In this document: piece by piece, positions 1 through 7,359 of the stretch | Layout of the letters: each line of letters opens with the position of its first letter | Position numbering within the stretch: position 1 is the first letter of the stretch | NCBI GenBank assembly: GCA_017991275.1 | Contig: JAGNMH010000072.1 | Coordinates: forward strand, 1 to 12,634 | Reading direction: 5' to 3' | From: Acidobacteriota bacterium | Lineage (GTDB): Bacteria > Acidobacteriota > Blastocatellia > RBC074 | Length of the DNA stretch: 12,634 nucleotides | Made by a program: the position numbers and the translations under genes | The notes under the pieces: model-generated | What the model was told of the DNA's origin: nothing | What the model saw: the letters and a program-made list of their open reading frames with translations, nothing else | The model's database searches: none

Positions 1-1455
1 GCCTTCAAAGGCGGCTTCGATGTCTTCGGGATAAACGTTTTTGCCTTCTTCGGTGACGATCATGTTTTTGGCGCGACCGAAAAGTTGCAAGTGGCCGGTG
101 GCGTCAAAGCGGCCAAGATCGCCAGTCATCAGCCAGCCATCCACAATCGTTTCACCAGTCAATTCCGGGTCGTCCAGGTAATGCGACATGACGGTTTTGC
201 TGCGGACAGCGACCTGCCCAATGCCATCTTCGCCAGCATTGATGATCTTAACTTCCAAGCCGGGAAGTGGTTTGCCTACGGTGTCGGCGCGAAACGGTTT
301 GAGGTCGTTGAGTGTGATCGTCGTTCCGGCTTCGGTTAAACCGTAGCCGATGGAAACCTGAATCCCCAGGTCGTAGAAAAACTGAATAATCTGAGGCGCG
401 CAAAAAGTCCCGCCCGTGAAGATCGCCAGCAATTCACCGCCAAAAGCTTCATGGACTTGTTTCAGCAGTTTGCGGCTCAGATTCAAGTTTGGCTCTCGCT
501 TAGTCAGGGCCTTGTTGATGTCCACCAGCCGATTGAAGACGAAGCGTTTGAGTGGCGGCAAGTCTGCAAATCGCTGTTCCAACCCGGCTTGCAGGTTTTT
601 CAGAATCAGCGGAACCAGCGCAACATAAGTGATCTTGAACCGGGTGAAGGCTTCGCGGACGAATTCCGGGCGCAGCGTTCTGAGGTGGACGACCGTCGCT
701 CCACAAACGAACGGCCCGATGAAGCCGACCATAAAATCAATCGCGTGATTGGTCGGCAGAATGCTCAGGTAACGAACGCCTGGCCAGAAGGCATACATCG
801 AAGTCAGCGAAACGCACTGTTCCAGATAGTTCTCATGCGTCAGCACGCAGCCTTTCGGGCGTCCTCCCGTGCCGGATGAATAAACTATGCAAGCCCAATC
901 CTGCCGAGCACGGGGAACGAAGGTCGGTTCGATTTCGCTTTTGGCGTCGTCCCAGCGAATTGCTCCCATCAGGTCGGCGTTCTTCGGAACGTCTGTGACG
1001 ATGACGGTGTGCAAGTTAGGCAACGCCGCTCCCTCACGGTCGCGGTACTGAACAATGGCTCGCCAGAAATGATATTCGGTGATTAGAACTTCGGCTTTGC
1101 TGTGCGCCAGCAGCGGGATGTGTTCGTAAGCGTTCAGCTTGTAATCCAGCGGAACTAGGACTCCGCCGGAATGAAAGATCGAGTAAGCCGAAACCAGCCA
1201 GCGCGACTGGTTGGTCATAATGATTGCCGCGCGCGAATCGGCTTTGAATTCGCGCAATTGCAGAAAACTCGCCAGCGGCAAAGCCATCTCCTTGAACTGG
1301 CGATACGTCAGCCGATGATTTTCGCGGTCGCGGTCGGCTTCAATCAGGCAGGTTTCGTCGGCGAATTTATCCAGAGCTTCGCGCAAAGCGGAGCCAAGCG
1401 ATTGATGCTTGCTCAGGTCAATCATAGTGACTTGGGGCTGCGAATTGTTTGCCAT
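1..1455 (-). CDS. AMP-binding acyl-CoA/acyl-ACP ligase, C-terminus outside window
   Basis: This is an adenylate-forming (ANL superfamily) ligase: it activates a carboxylic acid with ATP and passes the acyl group to CoA or an ACP. 485 codons are present from ATG at 1455 (MANNSQPQ...), open through position 1. Visible motifs are the P-loop YSSGTGGRPKG (residues 192-202), YGLTEAG (371-377), the W-L-M-T-G-D motif (441-446) and the hinge region FGRAKNM (459-465) followed by KNVYPEDIE. The C-terminal lid with the A10 lysine lies beyond the left edge. It is the last gene seen in the minus-strand ACP/FabH unit and is separated from the ACP gene by a palindromic repeat. A neighbouring ACP suggests acyl-ACP formation is possible, but the substrate cannot be read. 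Residues 136-143 (Q-Y-R-D-R-E-G-A) are encoded by a sequence matching that same repeat. Confidence 0.9.
   Translation of the reverse strand, partial: MANNSQPQVTMIDLSKHQSLGSALREALDKFADETCLIEADRDRENHRLTYRQFKEMALPLASFLQLREFKADSRAAIIMTNQSRWLVSAYSIFHSGGVLVPLDYKLNAYEHIPLLAHSKAEVLITEYHFWRAIVQYRDREGAALPNLHTVIVTDVPKNADLMGAIRWDDAKSEIEPTFVPRARQDWACIVYSSGTGGRPKGCVLTHENYLEQCVSLTSMYAFWPGVRYLSILPTNHAIDFMVGFIGPFVCGATVVHLRTLRPEFVREAFTRFKITYVALVPLILKNLQAGLEQRFADLPPLKRFVFNRLVDINKALTKREPNLNLSRKLLKQVHEAFGGELLAIFTGGTFCAPQIIQFFYDLGIQVSIGYGLTEAGTTITLNDLKPFRADTVGKPLPGLEVKIINAGEDGIGQVAVRSKTVMSHYLDDPELTGETIVDGWLMTGDLGRFDATGHLQLFGRAKNMIVTEEGKNVYPEDIEAAFEG
1028..1051 (-). repeat. Intragenic copy of the palindromic repeat arm inside the ligase gene
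   Basis: Read on the minus strand, these 24 nt match 22 of 24 positions of the repeat at 1474-1497. The only differences are a swapped GT/TG in the middle. The match spans the core CAGTACCGCGACCG and the following AGGGAGC. Here the sequence is in frame and encodes Q-Y-R-D-R-E-G within the AMP-binding protein. It may be a repeat fragment absorbed into coding sequence, or chance similarity of a low-complexity stretch; the length of the match favours the former. Confidence 0.55.
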
Positions 1456-1471
1456 CAGAGTAATTGGGCTG

Positions 1472-1539
1472 AGTCAGTACCGCGACCGGTAGGGAGCACC
1501 ATCCGCCGGTTAGTCGCCCTACCGGTCGCGGTACTGACT
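1472..1539. repeat. Palindromic intergenic repeat with 23-bp perfect arms
   Basis: The left arm (1472-1494) and right arm (1517-1539) are perfect reverse complements over 23 bp, separated by a 22-nt spacer. It fills most of the gap between the ACP stop codon and the start of the downstream ligase gene. A transcript would form a very stable hairpin. That could attenuate transcription or protect the upstream mRNA, but no U-tract follows, so a classical terminator is not evident. The form resembles REP/MITE-like mobile palindromes scattered through bacterial genomes. A partial second copy lies within the adjacent ligase gene. Confidence 0.85.
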
Positions 1540-1546
1540 TGGGGTT

Positions 1547-1789
1547 TTAGAGTCTTGATTCAATTCGTTCGGCCAGCGTTCGGAAATCGCTGACGCCTTG
1601 CACTTCGTAATCGGGCAGTTCGACGCTGAAATGGTTTTCCAGCCGCGTCAACAAGCCAAGAGCTTGCAGGCTGTCAATGCCTAGTGTTTTGAAAAAATCG
1701 TCGTTGGGCGACAGTGTGGCTCGGTCAACTTTGAAGTGTGTCGAAGCCAGTGTCAGAATTTCGTCAATGATTTGTTCGGTGGTTTTCAT
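1547..1789 (-). CDS. Acyl carrier protein
   Basis: An 80-aa acyl carrier protein. It carries acyl chains on a 4'-phosphopantetheine arm attached to the Ser of the G-I-D-S-L motif (Ser40). Size, acidic character, the helix pattern and the D-S-L motif all fit the family. The sequence GIDSLQALGLL differs from the usual housekeeping AcpP motif (G-A-D-S-L-D), and no fab genes of the standard cluster except the FabH-like gene flank it. I infer a pathway-dedicated ACP, not the general fatty-acid ACP. It starts 22 nt after the FabH-like stop codon with an AGGAG about 12 nt upstream of the ATG, and probably partners the FabH-like enzyme upstream and the AMP ligase downstream. Confidence 0.93.
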   Translation of the reverse strand: MKTTEQIIDEILTLASTHFKVDRATLSPNDDFFKTLGIDSLQALGLLTRLENHFSVELPDYEVQGVSDFRTLAERIESRL

Positions 1790-1811
1790 CTAAAAGTCGT
1801 TCTCCTGAAAA

Positions 1812-2801
1812 TCAATATGCCCAGCGCATCAATACAGAGCCTGCCGTGAAGCCGGCACCGACTGCGGCGAATAAAACCAGGTCGCCTTTTTTCAGCTTGC
1901 CGTCTTCGATGGCGTCGCCGATGGCCAGCGGAATCGTTGCGGCGGTGGTGTTGCCGTACTTGTGAATGTTCTTGATGACTTTTTCAGGAGCCAGCCCGGC
2001 TTTCTTGGCAGTCGCATCAATGATTCGCAGGTTCGCCTGATGCGCGATGAAGCATGAGATGTCGTCTCCAGTCAGATTGTTTCGCTCCAGCATGCCTGTG
2101 CTCAACTCTTCCATCTTGCGAACCGCGAACTTGAAAACGGCCTGCCCATTCTGATGAACGTAGTGCATTTTCTTGTCCACAGTTTCCTGCGATGGAGGGT
2201 TCAAGCTGCCTCCGCCGGGCATGTACAGATGTTCTCCGCCACTGCCGTCAACCTCGTGGTGATAATCCAGAATGCCGAAATCTTCACCTTCTTCACACGG
2301 TTCCAGCAGCACTGCGCCTGCGCCGTCGCCGAACAGCACCAGCGTCGTTCGGTCTTCTGGATTCAAAATGCTGGTCATGACATCAGCGCCCACGACCAGG
2401 ACTTTTTTGTGCTTGCCGCTTTCGATGAACTGCGCGCCTGTGGTCAGCGAGTAAAGAAAGGACGAGCAAGCGGCGGAAATGTCGAAGCCCCAGGCTTTGG
2501 TCGCGCGAATCTTGTTTTGAATCACGCAGGCCGTCGAAGGGAAAAACATATCAGGCGTGACGGTGGCGACGATGATCAGTTCGATTTCGTCGGCTTCGAT
2601 GCCGCGTCGTTTCAGACAATCGTCAATTGCGTGGACTGCCAATTCGGAACTCGGTGTGCCGGGTTCGACCCAGTGACGTTGGTGAATGCCCGTGCGTTCG
2701 ACAATCCAATCGTGATCGGTGTCAACAATTTTGGCCAGGTCGTAGTTCGTGACTACACGCGGTGGCACATAACGGCCAAGCGAGGTGATTTTTGCTCTCA
2801 T
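1812..2801 (-). CDS. fabH: FabH-like 3-oxoacyl-ACP synthase III
   Basis: A 329-aa ketoacyl-ACP synthase III of the thiolase fold. It condenses an acyl-CoA primer with malonyl-ACP to start an acyl chain. The catalytic triad is complete: Cys112 in ISAACSSFLY, His254 in AHQANLRI and Asn284 in KYGNTTAA. The glycine-rich end GAGFTAGSVL(M)RW is typical. Cys112 matches the E. coli FabH number, while the His and Asn sit about ten residues later, so there is a small insertion around residues 180-215. GGAG lies 8 nt before the ATG. The stop is TGA, which shows that TGA is a normal stop in this genome. The gene sits in a non-housekeeping cluster, so it may be a paralogue with its own primer preference. 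The OleA-type non-decarboxylative enzyme is unlikely given the classic FabH motifs. Confidence 0.92.
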   Translation of the reverse strand: MRAKITSLGRYVPPRVVTNYDLAKIVDTDHDWIVERTGIHQRHWVEPGTPSSELAVHAIDDCLKRRGIEADEIELIIVATVTPDMFFPSTACVIQNKIRATKAWGFDISAACSSFLYSLTTGAQFIESGKHKKVLVVGADVMTSILNPEDRTTLVLFGDGAGAVLLEPCEEGEDFGILDYHHEVDGSGGEHLYMPGGGSLNPPSQETVDKKMHYVHQNGQAVFKFAVRKMEELSTGMLERNNLTGDDISCFIAHQANLRIIDATAKKAGLAPEKVIKNIHKYGNTTAATIPLAIGDAIEDGKLKKGDLVLFAAVGAGFTAGSVLMRWAY

Positions 2802-2825
2802 AAAATGGACTCCATGCTCTTTTTA

Positions 2826-3629
2826 TTATGGCAAATAAGGTAAAGCGTCTGTGCTTTCTACGAACTTTCGCAAACCGGCTTCGACCGCCGGTTTGGTGAA
2901 CAGGTCGCAGAATATATCAATTTCTTGCCGAAGTTCGGCGTAAGGGATCGGTTTAATAAATTGTTTTGCGGCGATGCCGGTTGTGCGGTCGAATTTTTTA
3001 AGCTGCGCGGCGGTGAAGCGTGCCAGTTTCAGGGATTCGCCTTCGGCGGCGAGTTGGCTGACCAGGCCAATTGCCTGAGCTTTCGTCGCATTGACGCTTC
3101 GGCCAGTCAGCAAGAGGTCTCGAACAACGGCGTTGCCAAGATCGCGCTTCAAACGCGGAATGCCTCCGAAGCCGGGAATCAATCCCAGCCGCAATTCGGG
3201 AAAACAAAACCGAGCCATTTTGTCGGCGAAGATCAAATCGCAAACCAGCGCCAGTTCAAAACCTCCACCGAAACAGACTCCGTGAACTGCGGCAATAGTC
3301 GTCAGAGGCGAAGCGTCAATCGCGTTCATCACCGCGTGGATACGGTTCAGGAAGTCGCGGACTTGCGGAGCAGCGTTTTCAAAACCGAGTTGTTTGGCGT
3401 TGAAATACAGGTCGCGCAAATTGGCTCCGGCGCTGAAACCTGCTTTCTGAGTGCTGTAAATAATCAGGGCGTGAGCTTCATCTTTCAGCGTTTCATGCGC
3501 CGCAACGAATTGCTCCAACTCTTCCAGAGTTTTCATGCCAATTTCGTTGGCTGGTTCGCGGTGCAACGCAAACTCAATGCAGCCGTCTTTTAATTCCCAC
3601 GACAGGGTTTCGCCTTTATAGCTTTGCAT
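2826..3629 (-). CDS. Enoyl-CoA hydratase/isomerase (crotonase) family protein
   Basis: A 267-aa crotonase-superfamily enzyme, which typically adds water to trans-2-enoyl-CoA or isomerises enoyl-CoAs. Seen directly: the first oxyanion-hole segment FSAGANLRDL (about residues 65-74), the second G-V-C-F-G-G-G-F-E-L (117-126), and the two acidic residues of classical hydratases, Glu125 and Glu145 (in FPELRLGLIPGFGG). Both glutamates being present favours hydratase activity over other crotonase reactions. The ATG is 6 nt after the stop of the upstream 50-aa gene with no strong Shine-Dalgarno, suggesting translational coupling. The gap to the FabH-like gene is 24 nt. The chain substrate is unknown; in context it may process intermediates of an acyl-chain pathway built on CoA or ACP. 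Confidence 0.9.
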   Translation of the reverse strand: MQSYKGETLSWELKDGCIEFALHREPANEIGMKTLEELEQFVAAHETLKDEAHALIIYSTQKAGFSAGANLRDLYFNAKQLGFENAAPQVRDFLNRIHAVMNAIDASPLTTIAAVHGVCFGGGFELALVCDLIFADKMARFCFPELRLGLIPGFGGIPRLKRDLGNAVVRDLLLTGRSVNATKAQAIGLVSQLAAEGESLKLARFTAAQLKKFDRTTGIAAKQFIKPIPYAELRQEIDIFCDLFTKPAVEAGLRKFVESTDALPYLP

Positions 3630-3635
3630 AATTAA

Positions 3636-3788
3636 TTACTGCTTGTCCTTGTCCGATTCGGCTTGTTTGGCGGCTTGTTCGGATTCGTTGCGTTTGTCTT
3701 CCGCGATGCCGCGAGCGCCCAAAGCCATTAACACCATAATTCCCAAAATCAGCGTTAAAAAAACACACAACAGACCAAGTGTGACCAT
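3636..3788 (-). CDS. 50-aa single-span membrane protein
   Basis: A small ORF of 50 codons. The N-terminal half (residues 2-24, VTLGLLCVFLTLILGIMVLM) is one hydrophobic segment long enough to cross the membrane. The second half is highly charged, rich in E, K, D and Q (AEDKRNESEQAAKQAE...), and likely helical. The ATG overlaps the TAA of the upstream acyl-CoA synthetase by one base (TAATG), with GAAGG six nt upstream inside the synthetase end. The stop is 6 nt before the crotonase gene. This spacing is strong evidence that it is translated as part of the operon. I do not recognise a family. It could tether or organise the acyl enzymes at the membrane, but that is only inference from position and topology. 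Confidence 0.75.
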   Translation of the reverse strand: MVTLGLLCVFLTLILGIMVLMALGARGIAEDKRNESEQAAKQAESDKDKQ

Positions 3789-5461
3789 TATTTACCTTCA
3801 GCCTTTTTTGAGCGGTAAAGCTCTTCGATTTCGTCGGCGAAATGTTTGGTGATGGCATCGCGCTTGAGCTTGCCGTTGGCGGTCAGCAATCCGCTTTCGA
3901 TGGTCAGCGGTTCTTTGATGGTTCGAAAAGCCAGAATGCGTTTGTAATGCGGCAAGTCTGCGTTGACAGCATCAACTGCTATTTGCACTTGTTCGTTCGT
4001 CAAATCGCCAGTCACCAGCGCAGCCAGATAGCCTTTGTCATTTCCGACAACGACGCATTGTTGAGCCGTCGGCAGATTGAACAACACTTTCTCTTCTATG
4101 GGTTCAGGCGCGACGTTGTGGCCGGACTTCATAATCAGCAGATTCTTGATACGACCGGTGATTGCCCAATTGCCTTTGGCGTCAACGTCGCCTTGATCGC
4201 CAGTGCGAAACCAGTTTCCGTCTTCGTCTGGCAGCAGCGCGGCGGCGGTCGCTTCAGGCTTATTCCAGTACCCGGCGAAAATATGCGGGCCGCGAACCAG
4301 CAACTCTTTGCCTTCGCCAAGCTTCATTTCGATGCCTGGGATTGCCGGGCCGACTCTGCCAGGAGTGAAGTCGTCGGGATCGTCCATTGTGCAGATTGCC
4401 GTGGTTTCGGTCAGGCCGTAAACCTGCAAAACTCGGATGCCCAGCATCTGGAAAAACAACTGAGTCTCTTTGGCTAGCGGAGCCGAGCCGCAAATTAAGG
4501 CTCGCAGGTTTTCGCCAATTTTCTTTTTGATGTTGGAAAAGATCAGCCAATTGGCGAGCGTAAACGCTAGCCCTGCGCGGCCTTTGCCTGCATATTGTTG
4601 TAGCCAGGCGGATTTGCCGTTGTGGTAAATCTTTTGGACGATCGCGGGTTTCTGAGCAATTTGACCTTCGACTCCGGTGCGAATTCGTTCGAGCAAAGTC
4701 GGCACATTCAGGCAGTAATTTGGCGTGGCCAGCTTTAATTCATCAGCAAGTTTGTTGAGGTCAGTCGAGAGCGAAAGCAGGCTGTTTCTGGACAGCGCGG
4801 TTAGCAATAAAATCCATGAGCCAGCGAAACAGAATGGCAAATAGTGAAACACTTGATCAGTGACCTGCACGGTTTTGCCTTCCATCAATTGATCCAGCCG
4901 GTAACCAGTGCAGGGAACCATGTGGTTCAGGTTGGCGACGTTGAGCATGACGCCTTTCGGTTCACCGGAAGTGCCTGAAGTGTAGATGATTGTGACAATA
5001 TCCTGATCGGTTGAAGCGTTCGGTGCATCGTTGAGGGTATCGGTAATAGGCGTCGCAAAGATGTCGTCGAACAGCGCTAGTGGAGGCGAATTGTCTGGCC
5101 AGTTTTTCTCCATACCATCGCGCAAAACCTGGTCGGCGCAAACTACCATCGCGGCTGAGCAATCTTTCAGCATGCCGACCAACTCGTTTGGGGCTTGTCG
5201 CGAATAAAGCGGAACAACGATGATACATTCGGCCATTAGCGCTAAATCCATCGCCGCCCAGCGGGTCGAATTTGGTGCAAGCAGGCCGCAGCGGTCGCCC
5301 GGTTTCAATCCTGAATTGCGAATGAAGGCGCGCGCGGCTCGAATTTGCGAAAGCAGTTCGGAGCAAGTGGTCGTGACAAATCGCCCGTCTCGAACTTCCT
5401 GAATGACAGGACGATTCGGCGTTTGAGTTAGTTGTTGAAGGATTTTCTCAAGGAAATTCAT
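3788..5461 (-). CDS. Long-chain fatty acid--CoA ligase (AMP-binding)
   Basis: An adenylate-forming ligase of the long-chain acyl-CoA synthetase type, expected to convert fatty acid, ATP and CoA to acyl-CoA. I place the start at ATG 5461 (MNFLEKILQ), giving 557 aa. An upstream in-frame ATG at 5518 lies inside a hairpin and would add 19 residues that do not resemble the family. Neither start has a strong Shine-Dalgarno. Motifs, numbered from 5461: P-loop YTSGTSGEPKG (160-170), YGLTETT (348-354), RTGD (419-422), the hinge TGRIKN (435-440) and the C-terminal NGKLKRD with the probable catalytic Lys531. It is the first gene of the tight downstream unit and overlaps the 50-aa gene by 1 nt. It is distinct from the second ligase at the left edge, so this locus encodes two acyl-activating enzymes. 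Confidence 0.9.
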   Translation of the reverse strand: MNFLEKILQQLTQTPNRPVIQEVRDGRFVTTTCSELLSQIRAARAFIRNSGLKPGDRCGLLAPNSTRWAAMDLALMAECIIVVPLYSRQAPNELVGMLKDCSAAMVVCADQVLRDGMEKNWPDNSPPLALFDDIFATPITDTLNDAPNASTDQDIVTIIYTSGTSGEPKGVMLNVANLNHMVPCTGYRLDQLMEGKTVQVTDQVFHYLPFCFAGSWILLLTALSRNSLLSLSTDLNKLADELKLATPNYCLNVPTLLERIRTGVEGQIAQKPAIVQKIYHNGKSAWLQQYAGKGRAGLAFTLANWLIFSNIKKKIGENLRALICGSAPLAKETQLFFQMLGIRVLQVYGLTETTAICTMDDPDDFTPGRVGPAIPGIEMKLGEGKELLVRGPHIFAGYWNKPEATAAALLPDEDGNWFRTGDQGDVDAKGNWAITGRIKNLLIMKSGHNVAPEPIEEKVLFNLPTAQQCVVVGNDKGYLAALVTGDLTNEQVQIAVDAVNADLPHYKRILAFRTIKEPLTIESGLLTANGKLKRDAITKHFADEIEELYRSKKAEGK

Positions 5462-5505
5462 CGGGGCGAATGATACAAGCTGAATGGGCTGTTGAGCAAA
5501 ACGAA

Positions 5506-5547
5506 TGCGGCGGATCAAAATGGAAAAATCCGCTTTGATCCGCCGCA
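5506..5547 (-). terminator. Strong hairpin between the pyruvyl transferase and acyl-CoA ligase genes
   Basis: Perfect 14-bp inverted repeat (5506-5519 with 5534-5547, arm TGCGGCGGATCAAA on the plus strand) around a 14-nt loop, starting 22 nt after the pyruvyl transferase stop in the direction of transcription. The stem is GC-rich at its base, but only a weak U-rich stretch (TTCGTTTTG) follows. It may be a terminator separating two units, a partial attenuator, or an operator for the downstream operon. Confidence 0.6.
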
Positions 5548-5569
5548 GGTAATGTCGGTCAATTGTTCA

Positions 5570-6982
5570 TCAACCGTAATTTTCCACCAGGTTCCTTAGA
5601 TTCGGACTCAAAGGAGGCAGATAGTCTTCCCAGCTTTGCAAGCCTTGTCGAATTGGGAATTCCGGGTACCGACGTTTGACATGGTCTTCAAAGTAAACTC
5701 CCATCTTCGCCATCATTTTCAGATTCTTAGCGACGGTTCTGCCAATGCCATCACGTATGGATTCGTGCTCTTTCAATAGCTTGCCCATAATTGTGTAGAG
5801 CTTGTCTTCCATCTCTGGCTCGTCAACCTTAAGAAGCAGGTCCTGATGACCACGCTCGTGCATCAGATTATGAATGCGCTCATCCACTGTCACCCCGGCT
5901 GAGGCAACCAGTGCTGGCATGCTGGTAACAATACCGTGATACCGCGACGACACCATCATATGACATGAACGCAGTATGCTAACCAGTTGGTACATGTCGT
6001 AATCGCCTGACGAGAAAATCGGGACACCGCCAAGCTTTTCCGACATGCCTTGGCAGGCAACGTGGTCTAACATCTCAGTGCCTACGAGAACCACGAAGAC
6101 GCCGTTTTCTTTGCGGAACCGGTCAACCGCCTTGGACATTCCGGTCAAATAGTGGTCATAGGCTTGATCCACATCCGGCCCTGAACGATGGAAGTAAACC
6201 GAACGGTAATGGCTGTCTTTGTAAGCGCCAAAAAGTGTTTTGGCAACGTATTTAGTAACCGAAGCCTTGACTGGCCACCAGAACGGATTGATCGGGCAAA
6301 CCACAAGCACAGGCGATTGCTCGTCCCATCCAGATTGCCGCAGGACGGAATAGCCATATTCATTAGCATGCGGTTCAAATGTCCAGGCTGTGTCAGTGCC
6401 GAGTTCGGAAGAAACTCCGAGTTTGCCCAATACGTCCTGCGATTCGGGATTACGCGTGATGACCATTGAATCACGACAGTATCGCGCGACCATTTTGGCC
6501 AGCATCGGATCCATCTGACCAGCTTCCGCACCATAACCGACGCTAAGTTTGTTCTGTGCTGAAGCGATACCCAAACTGCCGACCATCATCGCCGTCAGAG
6601 CATTGGCGAACTTGCTCTTGAACATTGAGCCTTCACACGCGACGACGCCGTCATATTGAGGCACTTCGCGCGCCAGCATTGGCGGAAATATCTGTGGCAG
6701 TAATACCTGTTTGCTGCCTTTGAAATAACCTTCCGTGAGCTTGAAGTCTTGCGAAAGCACGCTCATCTCGCACTTGTCCTTGCCAAGCACATGTCTGATC
6801 TGGCGCATCATCTCCTCGACTCGGACGTCTGAGCCGGTATTGCGCGTGCCGTTATAGCCAGCAAAAAGTAGTTTTAGTTTTTCTCCTGGATGCCAACGCT
6901 GGCCTGAGCCAAGCATCCATTTGAATTTGGAGATTTCGATTAAACCGCTAACCCAGCCTTCTAAGGCAATATCCATACTCAT
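5570..6982 (-). CDS. Polysaccharide pyruvyl transferase family protein
   Basis: A 470-aa protein that I assign to the polysaccharide pyruvyl transferase family (PF04230), which adds ketal-linked pyruvate from PEP to sugars of surface glycans. Evidence: the N-terminal AGYNGTRNTGSD (41-52) opening a Rossmann-like half, ITRNPESQDVLGKLG (175-189) with a following GTDTAW, and the C-terminal SSGDYDMYQLVSILRSC...VSSRYHG (324-350) with A-G-V-T-V-D-E-R. The chosen start is ATG 6982 because AGGAGG lies 10 nt upstream; a longer reading from 7048 has no such signal. The stop is TGA. The N-terminal 30 residues before the domain contain a hydrophobic patch but no clear signal peptide. A glycan-modifying enzyme among acyl-chain genes suggests a glycolipid or a shared surface-envelope role; this is inference. 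Confidence 0.78.
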   Translation of the reverse strand: MSMDIALEGWVSGLIEISKFKWMLGSGQRWHPGEKLKLLFAGYNGTRNTGSDVRVEEMMRQIRHVLGKDKCEMSVLSQDFKLTEGYFKGSKQVLLPQIFPPMLAREVPQYDGVVACEGSMFKSKFANALTAMMVGSLGIASAQNKLSVGYGAEAGQMDPMLAKMVARYCRDSMVITRNPESQDVLGKLGVSSELGTDTAWTFEPHANEYGYSVLRQSGWDEQSPVLVVCPINPFWWPVKASVTKYVAKTLFGAYKDSHYRSVYFHRSGPDVDQAYDHYLTGMSKAVDRFRKENGVFVVLVGTEMLDHVACQGMSEKLGGVPIFSSGDYDMYQLVSILRSCHMMVSSRYHGIVTSMPALVASAGVTVDERIHNLMHERGHQDLLLKVDEPEMEDKLYTIMGKLLKEHESIRDGIGRTVAKNLKMMAKMGVYFEDHVKRRYPEFPIRQGLQSWEDYLPPLSPNLRNLVENYG

Positions 6983-6992
6983 AGCTTTGATT

Positions 6993-6998
6993 CCTCCT
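6993..6998 (-). promoter_or_regulatory. Shine-Dalgarno AGGAGG deciding the pyruvyl transferase start
   Basis: Full-consensus AGGAGG on the minus strand, 10 nt before ATG 6982. It supports this start over the upstream in-frame ATG at 7048. Confidence 0.8.
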
Positions 6999-7208
6999 GA
7001 GTTTAGGGGGACGACCTTTAAGAGGGGTAAACAACACTGGCGCGGCATAATTTGCCGTCAGGGGCAAAACCAAATGTTGTTATTGACCTCTGGGGGTACC
7101 AAGAGTGACCAAAGAGCTGTGGTGAGACTGTCTTCAAATCATCAACGAAAGTGTAAACCATAGGCGCTGTGATTCTCAAACATTTTGTGCCAGCTCCGTT
7201 TTATCCAA

Positions 7209-7227
7209 GACGATTGAAATAATCGTC
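7209..7227. repeat. Inverted repeat, 7-bp arms
   Basis: GACGATT and AATCGTC flank a 5-nt spacer (GAAAT). The compact symmetry would suit either a regulator-binding site or a small hairpin in a leader of the pyruvyl transferase gene. No U-tract follows on either strand. Confidence 0.45.
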
Positions 7228-7264
7228 CTCGTTGTGTGTAGTTCGTGAGGAGGCGATTGTAACC

Positions 7265-7329
7265 ATTCAACTTCGTATTCTTTACTTCGTTGACTCGCTG
7301 GGGCCGGGGCAAGTCTTTCGAAGTTGAAT
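7265..7329. repeat. Inverted repeat, 11-bp arms with 43-nt spacer
   Basis: ATTCAACTTCG (7265-7275) is repeated as its perfect reverse complement CGAAGTTGAAT (7319-7329). The spacer is GC-rich in the middle. A transcript could form a long stem closing an internal structure, as in a structured leader or a small RNA. Function is unknown. Confidence 0.5.
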
Positions 7330-7334
7330 CTTGG

Positions 7335-7359
7335 CGGCCTCTGTTCGGGGTTGAGGCCG
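7335..7359. repeat. Inverted repeat, 7-bp arms
   Basis: CGGCCTC (7335-7341) and GAGGCCG (7353-7359) flank an 11-nt spacer, immediately next to the larger inverted repeat. On either strand it would give a GC-rich hairpin without a following U-tract. It may be part of one larger folded RNA. Confidence 0.45.

Noticed and set aside
451..879. 142-aa plus-strand open frame
   Set aside because: It is antisense to the AMP-binding ligase whose P-loop is encoded opposite its end; no protein features.
2154..2843. 229-aa open frame on the plus strand
   Set aside because: It lies fully antisense to the FabH-like gene with its complete catalytic triad, and has no recognisable protein features.
2925..3593. 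222-aa open frame on the plus strand
   Set aside because: It is antisense to the crotonase gene; the composition is that of a shadow frame.
3616..3858. 80-aa minus-strand frame overlapping the ligase end
   Set aside because: It is in a different frame from the 50-aa membrane protein, whose start, ribosome site and overlap are much better, and it runs into the coding ends of both neighbours.
7170..7192. Sigma-54-like promoter (TGGCAC...) upstream of the pyruvyl transferase
   Set aside because: The -24 part matches, but the required GC at -12 is missing.
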